Positions 43,011 to 51,030 of a DNA stretch of 64,000 bases are shown in pieces; the first letter of the stretch is position 1, and every line of letters starts with the position of its first letter. Under the pieces are notes generated by a model. The model worked only from the letters and a program-made list of their open reading frames with translations, was not told where the DNA came from and did no database searches. This stretch comes from Pseudonocardia sp. HH130630-07 (GTDB taxonomy: Bacteria; Actinomycetota; Actinomycetes; Mycobacteriales; Pseudonocardiaceae), in assembly GCF_001698125.1 (NCBI RefSeq), contig NZ_CP013854.1, positions 5,332,001 to 5,396,000 on the forward strand. Direction: 5' to 3'. The position numbers were made by a program, and so were the translations under genes.

Positions 43011-43996
43011 CGTTCGCGAGCCCCTGGTGGCTGCTGGGCCTGCTCGCCGTGGCCGGGCTCGTCGGCGGGTACGTGTGGCTGCTGCGCCGGCGCCGTCGCG
43101 ACGTCGTGCGGTTCACCAACCTCGAACTGCTGGAGACGGTGGTGCCGCGCCGGCAGGGGCGCTGGCGGCACCTTCCGGCCATCGGGCTGATCACCGCGCT
43201 CGCGGTGCTGACCGTGGCGCTCGCCGGGCCGCAGGCGATGGCGAAGGTACCGCGCAACCGGGCCACGGTGATGCTGGTGATCGACGTGTCGCTGTCGATG
43301 AAGGCGACCGACGTCGCGCCGACCCGGCTGGCCGCGGCCCAGGCGGCCGCCAAGCAGTTCGCCGACCAGCTGACGCCGGGCGTCAACCTGGGGCTGGTCT
43401 CCTTCGCCGGGACGGCGGCGGTGCTGGTCTCCCCGACCACCGACCGCAACGCGGTGAAGGCCGGCGTGGACAACCTGCAGCTCGCCGAGTCCACCGCGAC
43501 CGGCGAGGCGATCTTCACCGCGATGCAGTCGATCGACACGTTCTCCCGCACCCTGCAGGGCGGCCCGGACCAGGAGGGGGTGCCCCCACCGGCGCGGGTC
43601 GTGCTGCTGTCCGACGGCACCCAGACCGTGCCCGGTCCGGACGGGGAGAACGAGCCCCGGGGCTCCTTCACCGCGGCCGCCGACGCCCAGCGACGGGGCG
43701 TGCCGGTCTCCACGATCTCGTTCGGCACGAGCTACGGCACGATCGAGCTCGACGGCGGGCGGACCCCGGTGGCGGTCGACGACGCGTCGATGGAACGGAT
43801 CGCGGCGCTCTCGGGCGGGCGGTTCTTCACCGCGGCGACCGAGTCCGAGCTACGGGCCGTGTACTCCGACCTGTCCGAGGAACTCGGCTACGAGGAGCGC
43901 GAGGTCGACGCCAGCCGGCCCTGGATGATCGGCGGGTTCCTGCTGCTGATCGGCGGGCTCGGCGCCGGGATCCTGCTGGGGCGGCGCCTGCCGTGA
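43007..43996 (+). CDS. VWA-domain membrane protein (BatA-like, Rv1481-type)
   Basis: A 329-residue protein. Membrane segments at about 5-25 and 55-75, then a von Willebrand A domain with a full metal-ion-dependent adhesion site: DVSLSMK (DxSxS), the threonine of TATGEAIFTAM and SDGTQT. A third segment (about 305-325) follows. It faces outward or spans the membrane with the VWA domain between helices. With MoxR and the DUF58 protein it forms the module seen upstream of fabG-inhA in mycobacteria; roles in envelope assembly and stress tolerance are proposed in the literature but not fixed. Confidence 0.9.
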   Translation: MTFASPWWLLGLLAVAGLVGGYVWLLRRRRRDVVRFTNLELLETVVPRRQGRWRHLPAIGLITALAVLTVALAGPQAMAKVPRNRATVMLVIDVSLSMKATDVAPTRLAAAQAAAKQFADQLTPGVNLGLVSFAGTAAVLVSPTTDRNAVKAGVDNLQLAESTATGEAIFTAMQSIDTFSRTLQGGPDQEGVPPPARVVLLSDGTQTVPGPDGENEPRGSFTAAADAQRRGVPVSTISFGTSYGTIELDGGRTPVAVDDASMERIAALSGGRFFTAATESELRAVYSDLSEELGYEEREVDASRPWMIGGFLLLIGGLGAGILLGRRLP

Positions 43997-44041
43997 CCGA
44001 CGTCCCGCGGCGGGGGCCGCGGGTACCCGGCGGTAGTGCGT

Positions 44042-44055
44042 TAGGTTCTGCTCCC
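44042..44055 (+). promoter_or_regulatory. leaderless promoter of fabG-inhA
   Basis: TAGGTT at 44042-44047 lies eight bases before the fabG GTG at 44056. No Shine-Dalgarno sequence precedes the start. Confidence 0.48.
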
Positions 44056-44766
44056 GTGGGACGCAGCGTGCTCGTGACCGGAGGAAACCGCGGCATCGGC
44101 CTGGCGATCGCGACGGCGTTCGCGGCCCAGGGGGACAAGGTGGCGGTGACCTACCGCTCCGGCAAGGACGACGTGCCCGACGGGCTGCTACCGGTGCACT
44201 GCGACGTCACCGACGGCGACTCCGTGGACGCCGCGTTCTCCGAGGTCGAGGCCGCGCACGGCCCGGTCGAGGTGCTGGTCTCCAACGCCGGGATCACCGA
44301 CGACGGGCTGCTCATGCGCATGTCCGAGGACTCCTTCACCAAGGTCGTCGACGCGAACCTCACCGCCGCCTACCGGGTCGCCAAGCGGGCGTCGCGCGGG
44401 ATGCTGAAGGCCAAGGCCGGGCGGATGGTGTTCGTCTCCTCGGTGGTCGGCCTGTCCGGGTCCGCGGGCCAGGTCAACTACGCGGCGTCGAAGTCCGGGC
44501 TGGTCGGTCTGGCCCGCTCGGTGGCCCGGGAGCTGGGCAGCCGCGGCATCACCGCCAACGTGGTCGCCCCGGGCTTCGTGGACACCGACATGACCCGCGC
44601 ACTGGGCGACAAGCGCCGCGCGGAGATCCTCGGCACCATCCCCCTGTCGCGCTACGCCGATCCGGCCGAGGTCGCCTCGGTCGTCACCTTCCTCGCCTCG
44701 CCGGGCGCCGCGTACGTCACCGGGGCGGTCGTCCCGGTCGACGGCGGTCTCGGCATGGGCCACTAG
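44056..44766 (+). CDS. fabG: 3-oxoacyl-ACP reductase (MabA/FabG1-type)
   Basis: NADPH-dependent reduction of 3-oxoacyl-ACP in fatty acid synthase II. The 236-residue SDR has the cofactor loop VTGGNRGIGLAIA, NAG at about 80, the catalytic serine in SSVVGLSGSAG and Y-x3-K in NYAASKSG, plus NVVAPGFVDTDMT. The GTG at 44056 gives the mycobacterial FabG1 layout; reading further upstream would overlap the VWA gene. inhA follows after 25 bases. Confidence 0.92.
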   Translation: MGRSVLVTGGNRGIGLAIATAFAAQGDKVAVTYRSGKDDVPDGLLPVHCDVTDGDSVDAAFSEVEAAHGPVEVLVSNAGITDDGLLMRMSEDSFTKVVDANLTAAYRVAKRASRGMLKAKAGRMVFVSSVVGLSGSAGQVNYAASKSGLVGLARSVARELGSRGITANVVAPGFVDTDMTRALGDKRRAEILGTIPLSRYADPAEVASVVTFLASPGAAYVTGAVVPVDGGLGMGH

Positions 44767-44791
44767 TTCGCAGAACGCTCGAAAGGACACC

Positions 44792-45568
44792 ATGGGACTG
44801 CTCGACGGCAAACGCCTGCTGATCACCGGGGTGATCACGGACGCGTCACTGGCCTTCCACGCCGCCAAGATCGCCCAGGAGCAGGGCGCCGAGGTGGTAC
44901 TGACCGGGTACGGCCGGATGCGCCTCGTCGAGCGGATCGCGCAGCGGCTGCCGAAGCCCGCGCCCGTCGTGGAGCTGGACGTCTCCGACCAGGGGCAGCT
45001 CGACACCCTGGTGGAGCGGATCACCCCGCACCTCGGCGAGGACCCGCGGCTCGACGGCGTGCTGCACTCCATCGGGTTCGCCCCGGCCGGCGCGCTCGGT
45101 GAGGGCGCCTTCCTGGGCGCGTCCTGGGAGGACGTCGCCACCACGCTGCAGGTCAGTGCGTACTCGTTCAAGTCCCTCGCGGTGGCGTGCAAGCCGCTGC
45201 TGGGACCGGGCGCGTCGGTCGTCGGCATGGACTTCGACAACCGGCAGGCCTGGCCGGCCTACGACTGGATGGGCGTCGCGAAGTCGGCGCTGGAGTCGGT
45301 CACCCGCTACCTGGCCCGCGACCTGGGTGCCGACGGCATCCGGGTCAACCTGGTCGCGGCCGGCCCGGTGAAGACGATGGCCGCGAAGTCGATCCCGGGC
45401 TTCGCCCGCTTCGAGGACGTGTGGGACAACCGGGCGCCGCTCGGCTGGGACATGAACGACCCGGTGCCGGTCGCGAAGACCGTCTGCGCGGTGCTGTCGG
45501 ACTGGATGCCGACGACGACCGGCTCGATGGTGATGGCCGACGGCGGGGTGCATGCGGTCGGCGTCTGA
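44792..45568 (+). CDS. inhA: enoyl-ACP reductase, InhA-type, with short substrate loop
   Basis: NADH-dependent trans-2-enoyl-ACP reductase of FAS-II, the target of isoniazid adducts in mycobacteria. The 258-residue protein has LLITGVITDASLAFHAA (NAD loop), S93 in LHSIGF (the isoniazid-resistance serine of M. tuberculosis), and Y157 and K164 in WPAYDWMGVAKSA. The segment between VKTMA and DNRAPLGW is about ten residues shorter than in the M. tuberculosis protein; in mycobacteria that loop makes the pocket for long acyl chains. This fits an organism without mycolic acids. The ATG follows AAAGGA. Confidence 0.93.
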   Translation: MGLLDGKRLLITGVITDASLAFHAAKIAQEQGAEVVLTGYGRMRLVERIAQRLPKPAPVVELDVSDQGQLDTLVERITPHLGEDPRLDGVLHSIGFAPAGALGEGAFLGASWEDVATTLQVSAYSFKSLAVACKPLLGPGASVVGMDFDNRQAWPAYDWMGVAKSALESVTRYLARDLGADGIRVNLVAAGPVKTMAAKSIPGFARFEDVWDNRAPLGWDMNDPVPVAKTVCAVLSDWMPTTTGSMVMADGGVHAVGV

Positions 45569-45599
45569 CGCCGCCCGCGCGCACGCAGGAGCCGGGGTC

Positions 45600-45612
45600 G
45601 ATAATCGGACGC
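45600..45612 (+). promoter_or_regulatory. leaderless promoter of hemH
   Basis: GATAAT at 45600-45605, a near-consensus -10 box, lies seven bases before the GTG of the ferrochelatase gene. hemH can thus be expressed apart from inhA. Confidence 0.52.
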
Positions 45613-46671
45613 GTGCCCGAACAGTCCCGCACCGAACCCGACGCCATCCTGCTGCTCAGCTTCGGCGGCCCCGAGGCCCCCGACGAGGTCCGTCCCTTCC
45701 TGGAGAACGTGACCCGGGGCCGCGGGGTGCCGCCGGAGCGGCTGGACGCCGTGGAGGAGCACTACCAGCACTTCGGCGGGGTGTCGCCGATCAACGCCCG
45801 CAACCGTGAGCTGGTCGCGGCGATCGCGGCCCGCACCACGCTGCCGGTGTACTTCGGCAACCGGAACTGGCACCCGTACGCCGAGGACACCGTGCGGGAG
45901 ATGGCCGGGGCCGGCGTCCGGAGCGCGCTGGTGTTCGCCACCAGCGCCTACGGCGGGTACTCCGCCTGCCGGCAGTACCACGAGGACATCGCCAGGGCCC
46001 GGGACGCGGTCGGGGACTCCGCCCCGGAGCTGGTCAAGCTGCGGCACTTCCACGACCACCCGGAGTTCGTGCGGGCGAACGCGGACGCCGTGCGCGCCGC
46101 GCTGGACCGGCTCCCGGCCGGGCAGGCCGAGCACGCCCGGCTGGTGTTCACCGCGCACTCGATCCCGGACGCGGCCGACGCCGCCGCCGGGGTCCCGGCC
46201 GAGGGCGGGCACCGGTACTCCCGGCAGGTCGGTGAGGCCGCCGCGCTGGTCGCGGCCGATCTCGGCGTCGACGACTTCGACGTGGTCTGGCAGTCCCGGT
46301 CCGGCCCGCCGCAGGTCCCGTGGCTGGAGCCGGACATCGTCGACCACATCGACGACCTGCACGCGAAGGGTGTGCCGGCGGTCGTCGTCGTGCCGGTGGG
46401 GTTCGTGTCCGACCACGTCGAGGTGATCTGGGACCTCGACAACGAGGCGGCGGAGCGGGCCGTCGAGCACGGCATGGGGTTCGCCAGGGCCGCCACGGCC
46501 GGACCGGACCCGCGGTTCGCCGACATGGTGCTCGAACTCGTGCGCGAGCACACCGGCGGCGCGATCGCCCGGCGGCTCGGGACGGTCCCGGCCGCCGGGT
46601 GCACGCGGGACGGCGCCCCGTGCGCCGTCGACTGCTGCCTGCCGCAGCGCCGTCCGGCCCGGCCGAGCTGA
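45613..46671 (+). CDS. hemH: ferrochelatase (coproporphyrin/protoporphyrin ferrochelatase)
   Basis: Inserts Fe2+ into the porphyrin in haem synthesis; in actinobacteria the substrate is coproporphyrin III. The 352-residue protein has LLLSFGGPEAPDEVRPFL, the catalytic histidine in FTAHSIPD and the acid residues in GFVSDHVEVIWDLD. The C-terminus GCTRDGAPCAVDCC holds four cysteines that fit the [2Fe-2S] ligands described for actinobacterial ferrochelatases. The GTG at 45613 is supported by its leaderless promoter. It follows inhA as hemZ does in M. tuberculosis. Confidence 0.92.
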   Translation: MPEQSRTEPDAILLLSFGGPEAPDEVRPFLENVTRGRGVPPERLDAVEEHYQHFGGVSPINARNRELVAAIAARTTLPVYFGNRNWHPYAEDTVREMAGAGVRSALVFATSAYGGYSACRQYHEDIARARDAVGDSAPELVKLRHFHDHPEFVRANADAVRAALDRLPAGQAEHARLVFTAHSIPDAADAAAGVPAEGGHRYSRQVGEAAALVAADLGVDDFDVVWQSRSGPPQVPWLEPDIVDHIDDLHAKGVPAVVVVPVGFVSDHVEVIWDLDNEAAERAVEHGMGFARAATAGPDPRFADMVLELVREHTGGAIARRLGTVPAAGCTRDGAPCAVDCCLPQRRPARPS

Positions 46672-46674
46672 GCC

Positions 46675-47313
46675 TCAGCCGCGCACGATCCGGGCCAGGT
46701 GCGCGGGTACGTCGACCCGGGTGCCCACGGGCTCGTGGTACGACTCGCTCTGCGCGGCGGTGACGATCCCGCGGTAGGTCGTGGGCCGCACCGACTCGAC
46801 CGTCCAATCGGGCTCGGCGAACGCGACCCCGATGGCGGACTCGTCGATCACCGGGCCGAACTCGGTGTCCGAGCCGGTGGTGGCCAGGTCCAGCAGGTGC
46901 ACGGTCCCGCCGCGGCGGACGACACCGGCCAGCGCCCGGGCGTACCGGGCCTGGCCGGCGGGGTCGAACACGTGGAACAGGGCGCTGTCCAGCACGGTGT
47001 CGGCCGGTCCCAGGCCGGCCGGGTCCAGCAGGTCGGCGACGGTGAACCGGGCGTCGACCCCGGACGCGGCGGCCACCGCCCCGGCCCGCTGCACCGCGGC
47101 CGGGGAGCCGTCCACCCCGAGCACGTCGACGCCGCGGGCGGCGAGCAGCACCGTGTGCTCGCCGGTGCCGCAGCCGACGTCGAGCACGGTACCGGTGAAC
47201 GCCCCCGCGTCGGCGAGGGCGATCACCGCGGGCTGCGGCTCACCGATCACCCAGGGCGGTTCACCGTCGCGGTAGGCCTGGTCGAACCGGGAGACCGGGA
47301 TGCTGATGTCCAT
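46675..47313 (-). CDS. class I SAM-dependent methyltransferase
   Basis: The 212-residue protein has the SAM-binding motif VLDVGCGTGEHTVLLAARG (about 43-61) and the acidic residue after strand 2 (VLGVDGSPAAV). FDQAYRDGEPPWVIGEPQPA at the N-terminus is typical of small-molecule methyltransferases of the thiopurine/tellurite-like group. The ATG follows GGAGGAGGA. Convergent with hemH, three bases apart. Substrate unknown. Confidence 0.87.
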   Translation of the reverse strand: MDISIPVSRFDQAYRDGEPPWVIGEPQPAVIALADAGAFTGTVLDVGCGTGEHTVLLAARGVDVLGVDGSPAAVQRAGAVAAASGVDARFTVADLLDPAGLGPADTVLDSALFHVFDPAGQARYARALAGVVRRGGTVHLLDLATTGSDTEFGPVIDESAIGVAFAEPDWTVESVRPTTYRGIVTAAQSESYHEPVGTRVDVPAHLARIVRG

Positions 47314-47409
47314 GCTCGTCCTCCTCCGTCGCGGACCGACCCGACCAGCGTCCGGGCTGGAGTTGACTCGAGGTCAAGAGAGATCCGGCCGTGATGTGAC
47401 ACACAGCAC

Positions 47410-48621
47410 TCAGTCGTGCGCACCGGCCGGATCGCCGTCGGTCACCAGACCGGTGACCAGGTCGGCCGCGCTCCCGGCCCGGCTGCGCAGCGAGCGGTCG
47501 TAGTGCCGGGTGGTGGCGATGCTGGCGTGCCCGACGTCGGCCTGCACGTGCTGGATCGGGGCACCGGCCTCCAGGGCCAGGGTGACGTAGGCGTGGCGCA
47601 GGGTGTGCGGGTGCACCCGCTCGGCGACGTCGGCGAGCGCCGGACCGGCCTGCCGCGCGATCCGGCGCAGCAGGTGGTGCAGGTCGTGGCGGGAGCAGCG
47701 GCCGCCGTCACGGGTCGCCAGCAGCGGGGACCGCCGGGCCCCGGTGCCGCGGGCGGGCAGCGGGTCGCCGTACTCGCGGTCGCGCAGCAGCAGGTAGCCG
47801 GTGAGGGCGTCCATCGTGGCGGCACCGGGGAAGACCTCGCGCACGGCGCCGCCCTTGCCGAGCACCCGCAGCGCCCGCTCCCCGCCGGTCACGATCAGGT
47901 CGTCGCGGTCGAGCCCGGTGATCTCGGAGATCCGCAGGCCGAGGCAGAGCAACGCGACGAAGGCGACCGCGCGGGCCGCGTACAGCTCGCGGTGCCGGGT
48001 GCGGTTGGGCAGGGCGGCCGCGGCCGTCCACAGCTCACGGACCTGGGCGGCGGTGAGCCGGATCGTCGGCGACGGGTCGCGGGAGGTCCCGGCGAGCCCC
48101 AGCCGTCCGCGGTGCAGCGCGGCCGGGTTGCCGTCGACGATCCCCTCCTCGGCGAGGAACGCGTAGAACGCCGACACCGTGGACAGCATCCGGGCCCGGG
48201 TGCGGGTGCCGGCGCCCGCAGAGTCCAGGGCGTGCAGCCACGTCGTGACCAGCGTGCCGGTCGCGGCCCGCGGGTCCACCGGGACCCGGGCGCACCAGCG
48301 GAAGTAGGCGAGGTGGTGCAGCCGGCCGCGCCGGGCCGGCGGCGGTGTCCGGACCGGCGCGGGGCGCTGCGGCGGTGCCGTGCCGGTGACGGCGTCGGCC
48401 CACTCGGGCGGCAGCCCGAGCGCGTAGGCGTAGGTGCGGCGGGTCTGTGCCGTCCCGTACCCGGCGAGCCAGCGGGCGACGAGCGCGCGCAGCGCCGCGG
48501 GATCCTCGACGCCGGGCCAGTCGGTGTCGTCGTGCGGGCCGGGCGGCCCCACGTCCGGCCGGCCGGGCAGCCCGGACAGGACGGAGAGTGCGGCGTGCGC
48601 GGGCGGGACGGGACCGGTCAT
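47410..48621 (-). CDS. tyrosine recombinase/integrase, orphan
   Basis: The 403-residue protein has an N-terminal SAM-like core-binding domain (about 95-170) and a catalytic domain with all active residues: R230 (LRISEITGL), K256 (GKGGAVRE), H339-x2-R342 (HTLRH), H365 (VGHAS) and Y374 (TTRHYDR). The first 95 residues are an extra proline-rich extension. XerC/XerD are about 300 residues, so this is a different, longer type. I see no attachment repeats, excisionase or phage genes around it. It may be domesticated or the remnant of an integrated element. Confidence 0.88.
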   Translation of the reverse strand: MTGPVPPAHAALSVLSGLPGRPDVGPPGPHDDTDWPGVEDPAALRALVARWLAGYGTAQTRRTYAYALGLPPEWADAVTGTAPPQRPAPVRTPPPARRGRLHHLAYFRWCARVPVDPRAATGTLVTTWLHALDSAGAGTRTRARMLSTVSAFYAFLAEEGIVDGNPAALHRGRLGLAGTSRDPSPTIRLTAAQVRELWTAAAALPNRTRHRELYAARAVAFVALLCLGLRISEITGLDRDDLIVTGGERALRVLGKGGAVREVFPGAATMDALTGYLLLRDREYGDPLPARGTGARRSPLLATRDGGRCSRHDLHHLLRRIARQAGPALADVAERVHPHTLRHAYVTLALEAGAPIQHVQADVGHASIATTRHYDRSLRSRAGSAADLVTGLVTDGDPAGAHD

Positions 48622-48673
48622 CGGGGTCGATCGTGCCGCACGTCGGGACTCCGCCGCGGGAGGCGGGCGCGTG

Positions 48674-49318
48674 TCACCGGAGGCGGACGATCCCGTGCTC
48701 CCACGCCCAGGCGGCGATCTCGACCCGGTTCCGCAGACCCAGCCGTTGCTGGACGCGCGCGAGGTGGGTCTTCACCGTGCTCACCGCCAGGTGCAGGTCG
48801 GCGGCGATCTCGTCGTTGGTGCGGCCGCGGGCGACCCGCGAGACGACCCGGTGCTCCGGTGGCGTGAGCACGTCCCCGGCCCGGTCGGCGGCCGGTTCCG
48901 CGAGCCGCTGCAGCAGCCGGACCGTCACCGACGGGGAGATCAGCGAGTCCCCGCGCACCGCCGCCCGGACCGCCTCGACCAGCAGCGCCGGCCCGGAGTT
49001 CTTCAGCAGGAAGCCGCTGGCCCCGGCGCGGAGCGCGCCGTAGACGTACTCGTCGAGGTCGAACGTGGTCACCACGACGACGGCCGTCGCCGCGGTCGCC
49101 GGGTCGGCCTTGAGCGTGCGGGTGGCGACCAGCCCGTCGACGCGGGGCATCCGGATGTCGAGCAGGCAGACGTCCGGCCGGAGCCTGCGGACCAGCTCCA
49201 CCGCTTCGGCCCCGTCCCGCGCGGTGCCGACGACCTCGACCCCGGGCTGGGCGGTGAGGATCAGCTCCATACCGTCGCGGACGAGGTCCTGGTCGTCGGC
49301 CAGGACGACGGTGGTCAC
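48674..49318 (-). CDS. NarL/LuxR-type response regulator
   Basis: The 214-residue regulator has a receiver domain with the acidic pair in VLADDQD, phospho-acceptor D54 in CLLDIRMP and the lysine in FLLKNSG, then a LuxR helix-turn-helix (LTPPEHRVVSRVARGRTNDE, AVSTVKTHLARVQQRLGL). It is coupled to the histidine kinase gene by a GTGA overlap (49318-49315). Target genes are not visible; the lipoprotein gene across the divergent promoter at 50635 is the nearest candidate. Confidence 0.92.
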   Translation of the reverse strand: MTTVVLADDQDLVRDGMELILTAQPGVEVVGTARDGAEAVELVRRLRPDVCLLDIRMPRVDGLVATRTLKADPATAATAVVVVTTFDLDEYVYGALRAGASGFLLKNSGPALLVEAVRAAVRGDSLISPSVTVRLLQRLAEPAADRAGDVLTPPEHRVVSRVARGRTNDEIAADLHLAVSTVKTHLARVQQRLGLRNRVEIAAWAWEHGIVRLR

Positions 49319-50487
49319 CGGTGCTCACCCGGGATCCGCGCCGTGACGGTCCAGCCGCCGGCGCCGTCCGGGCCGTGCACGAACTCGCCGCCGAACGCGC
49401 CGACCTGCTCGGCCAGGCCGGGCAGCCCGGCGCCGCCGGACGGGAGCGGCCGGCCCCGGCGGCGGGGGGTCCCGGCCCCGTCGTTGTGGACGGCGACGGT
49501 CAGGTCACCGGCGGTCCCGTCGATCGCCACCCGGACGCCGGTCGCCGCCGCGGCGTGCTTGCGCACGTTGGTGAGCGCCTCCTGCACGACCCGCACCCCC
49601 AGCGCCCATCGGGCGCCGGTGCACACCCGGTCGTCGAACCCGTCGGCCACGTCGAGCGTGGTCGGGACGTCGGCCCGGGAGAACCGGTGCACGAGATCGC
49701 GCACGGCGTCCAGGGTGGGGGGCGTGGCCGGTGCGCCGTCCGGGCCGGTGCGGAGCAGCCGGACGGCGCGGCCGATCGCGACGAGCCCGTCCTGCCCGGT
49801 CGACTCGATCCGTTCGAACAGGACGCGCGCCTGCTCCGGGTCCCGGAACGCGACCTGGGCCCCGGCCTGCGCGGCGACCACCACGCCGGTCACGTGGTGC
49901 GCGACGTCGTCGTGCAGGTCGTGCGCGAGCCGGAGCCGTTCCCCGCGCAGCACCGCGTCCTGGGCGGCCCGCCGGGCGACGTCCCCGGACCGCAGCAGCA
50001 GCCCGACCGCGACGGCCGCGCAGGCCACGGCCCCGGCCGGGCCGGTCGCCCCCGCGGGCAGGTCGTCCAGGTAGTCCGAAGGGAGCCGGACGGGCAGCGC
50101 CAGCAGTGCCCCCGCGACCACCGGCACCGCGACCAGCCACCGCCCGGGCAGGTGGCGGCACAGGGTCACGACCACCGCGGCGAGCCCGAGCCCGGCCAGC
50201 AGGCCGGGGGAGCGCTGCAGCACCGTCACGGCGACGACGGCGGAGACCGCGACCGAGACGAGTGCCGCCGCCAGGCCCAGCGCGGCACCGCGGGCGGGGT
50301 GGGCGGGCGTGTGGCGCCGGACCGCCCAGGCGAGGACGGTCACGAGCACCGCCTCCCCGATCAGCATCCGCCCGGTCGGCGTGTGCGGGGTGAACACCGA
50401 CAGGTCGGCGAGCGCGGCGCCGCCGATCACCAGGCCGGTGACCGCGACGTCGAGCACCCGGGGCCGGGACGGGGGAGCGGCAGTCAC
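49315..50487 (-). CDS. sensor histidine kinase (HisKA_3, NarL system)
   Basis: The 390-residue kinase has about six membrane segments (residues 10-175) without a large outer domain, so it probably senses the membrane or a small molecule. The dimerisation/phosphorylation box is ERLRLAHDLHDDVAHHVTG with the phospho-histidine, and the ATPase domain ends with VVQEALTNVRKHA, DDG-like NDGAGTP and GAGLPGLAEQVGAFGG. The GTG at 50487 stands seven bases after a TACGGT box (50500-50495), so it is chosen over the GTG at 50496, which would overlap that box. Confidence 0.9.
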   Translation of the reverse strand: MTAAPPSRPRVLDVAVTGLVIGGAALADLSVFTPHTPTGRMLIGEAVLVTVLAWAVRRHTPAHPARGAALGLAAALVSVAVSAVVAVTVLQRSPGLLAGLGLAAVVVTLCRHLPGRWLVAVPVVAGALLALPVRLPSDYLDDLPAGATGPAGAVACAAVAVGLLLRSGDVARRAAQDAVLRGERLRLAHDLHDDVAHHVTGVVVAAQAGAQVAFRDPEQARVLFERIESTGQDGLVAIGRAVRLLRTGPDGAPATPPTLDAVRDLVHRFSRADVPTTLDVADGFDDRVCTGARWALGVRVVQEALTNVRKHAAAATGVRVAIDGTAGDLTVAVHNDGAGTPRRRGRPLPSGGAGLPGLAEQVGAFGGEFVHGPDGAGGWTVTARIPGEHR

Positions 50488-50500
50488 GGTGCTCACCGTA
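50488..50500 (-). promoter_or_regulatory. leaderless promoter of the kinase-regulator pair
   Basis: On the minus strand TACGGT (50500-50495), seven bases, then GTG at 50487. No purine-rich ribosome site. Confidence 0.5.
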
Positions 50501-50634
50501 GAGCGGCGCCCGGCGCCGGGTATCGGTCGTCCGGACGTACGGTGGCCGCCGGATTCGTCCGGACGACCGATCCGCGGGCGGTGATCGTCCCGCCATGCTG
50601 GTCCGGTCCGACCGAGATCCGACAGGGAGTACCC

Positions 50635-51018
50635 GTGCACCGCACCACCGTCCGCACCATCACCCGCACCGGCGCGCTGGCGGCCGCCGTCGCCGCCCTC
50701 GGCCTGGTCGGTGGGTGCGGCCTGCTCGGCGAGAGCTGGGACGTCCGGATGGAGGTGACCGGGCCGGGCACCGCGCAGGTCGGCACGAAGTTCGCCGGCG
50801 AACCCGACCTGTCCGCCGACGGGCAGGGTAGGCAGAGCGCCACACTGCCGTTCTCGGAGAGCCGCAACGTGGGCTTCGGGTTCAACGACCTGGCCGTCGA
50901 GGACGCGGCGCCCGGCACCGTCTGCCGCATCTTCGTCAACGACGAGCTGCGGTCCGAGCACCCGGTCGACCAGGCCGGATCGGCCTGGTGCGACGCCAAC
51001 AACCAGGAGCGGGAGTGA
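50635..51018 (+). CDS. small secreted lipoprotein
   Basis: A 127-residue protein with a signal peptide (basic VHRTTVRTITRTG, hydrophobic ALAAAVAALGLV) and a lipobox LVGGC, giving C28 as the acylated residue. The mature part is about 100 residues, beta-rich, with two cysteines near the C-terminus that could form a disulfide. It resembles small MmpS-like or beta-sandwich lipoproteins of actinobacteria, but I cannot assign a family. The GTG follows CAGGGAG. Divergent from the two-component system. Confidence 0.77.
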   Translation: MHRTTVRTITRTGALAAAVAALGLVGGCGLLGESWDVRMEVTGPGTAQVGTKFAGEPDLSADGQGRQSATLPFSESRNVGFGFNDLAVEDAAPGTVCRIFVNDELRSEHPVDQAGSAWCDANNQERE

Positions 51019-51030
51019 CCCGGTGCGCGG

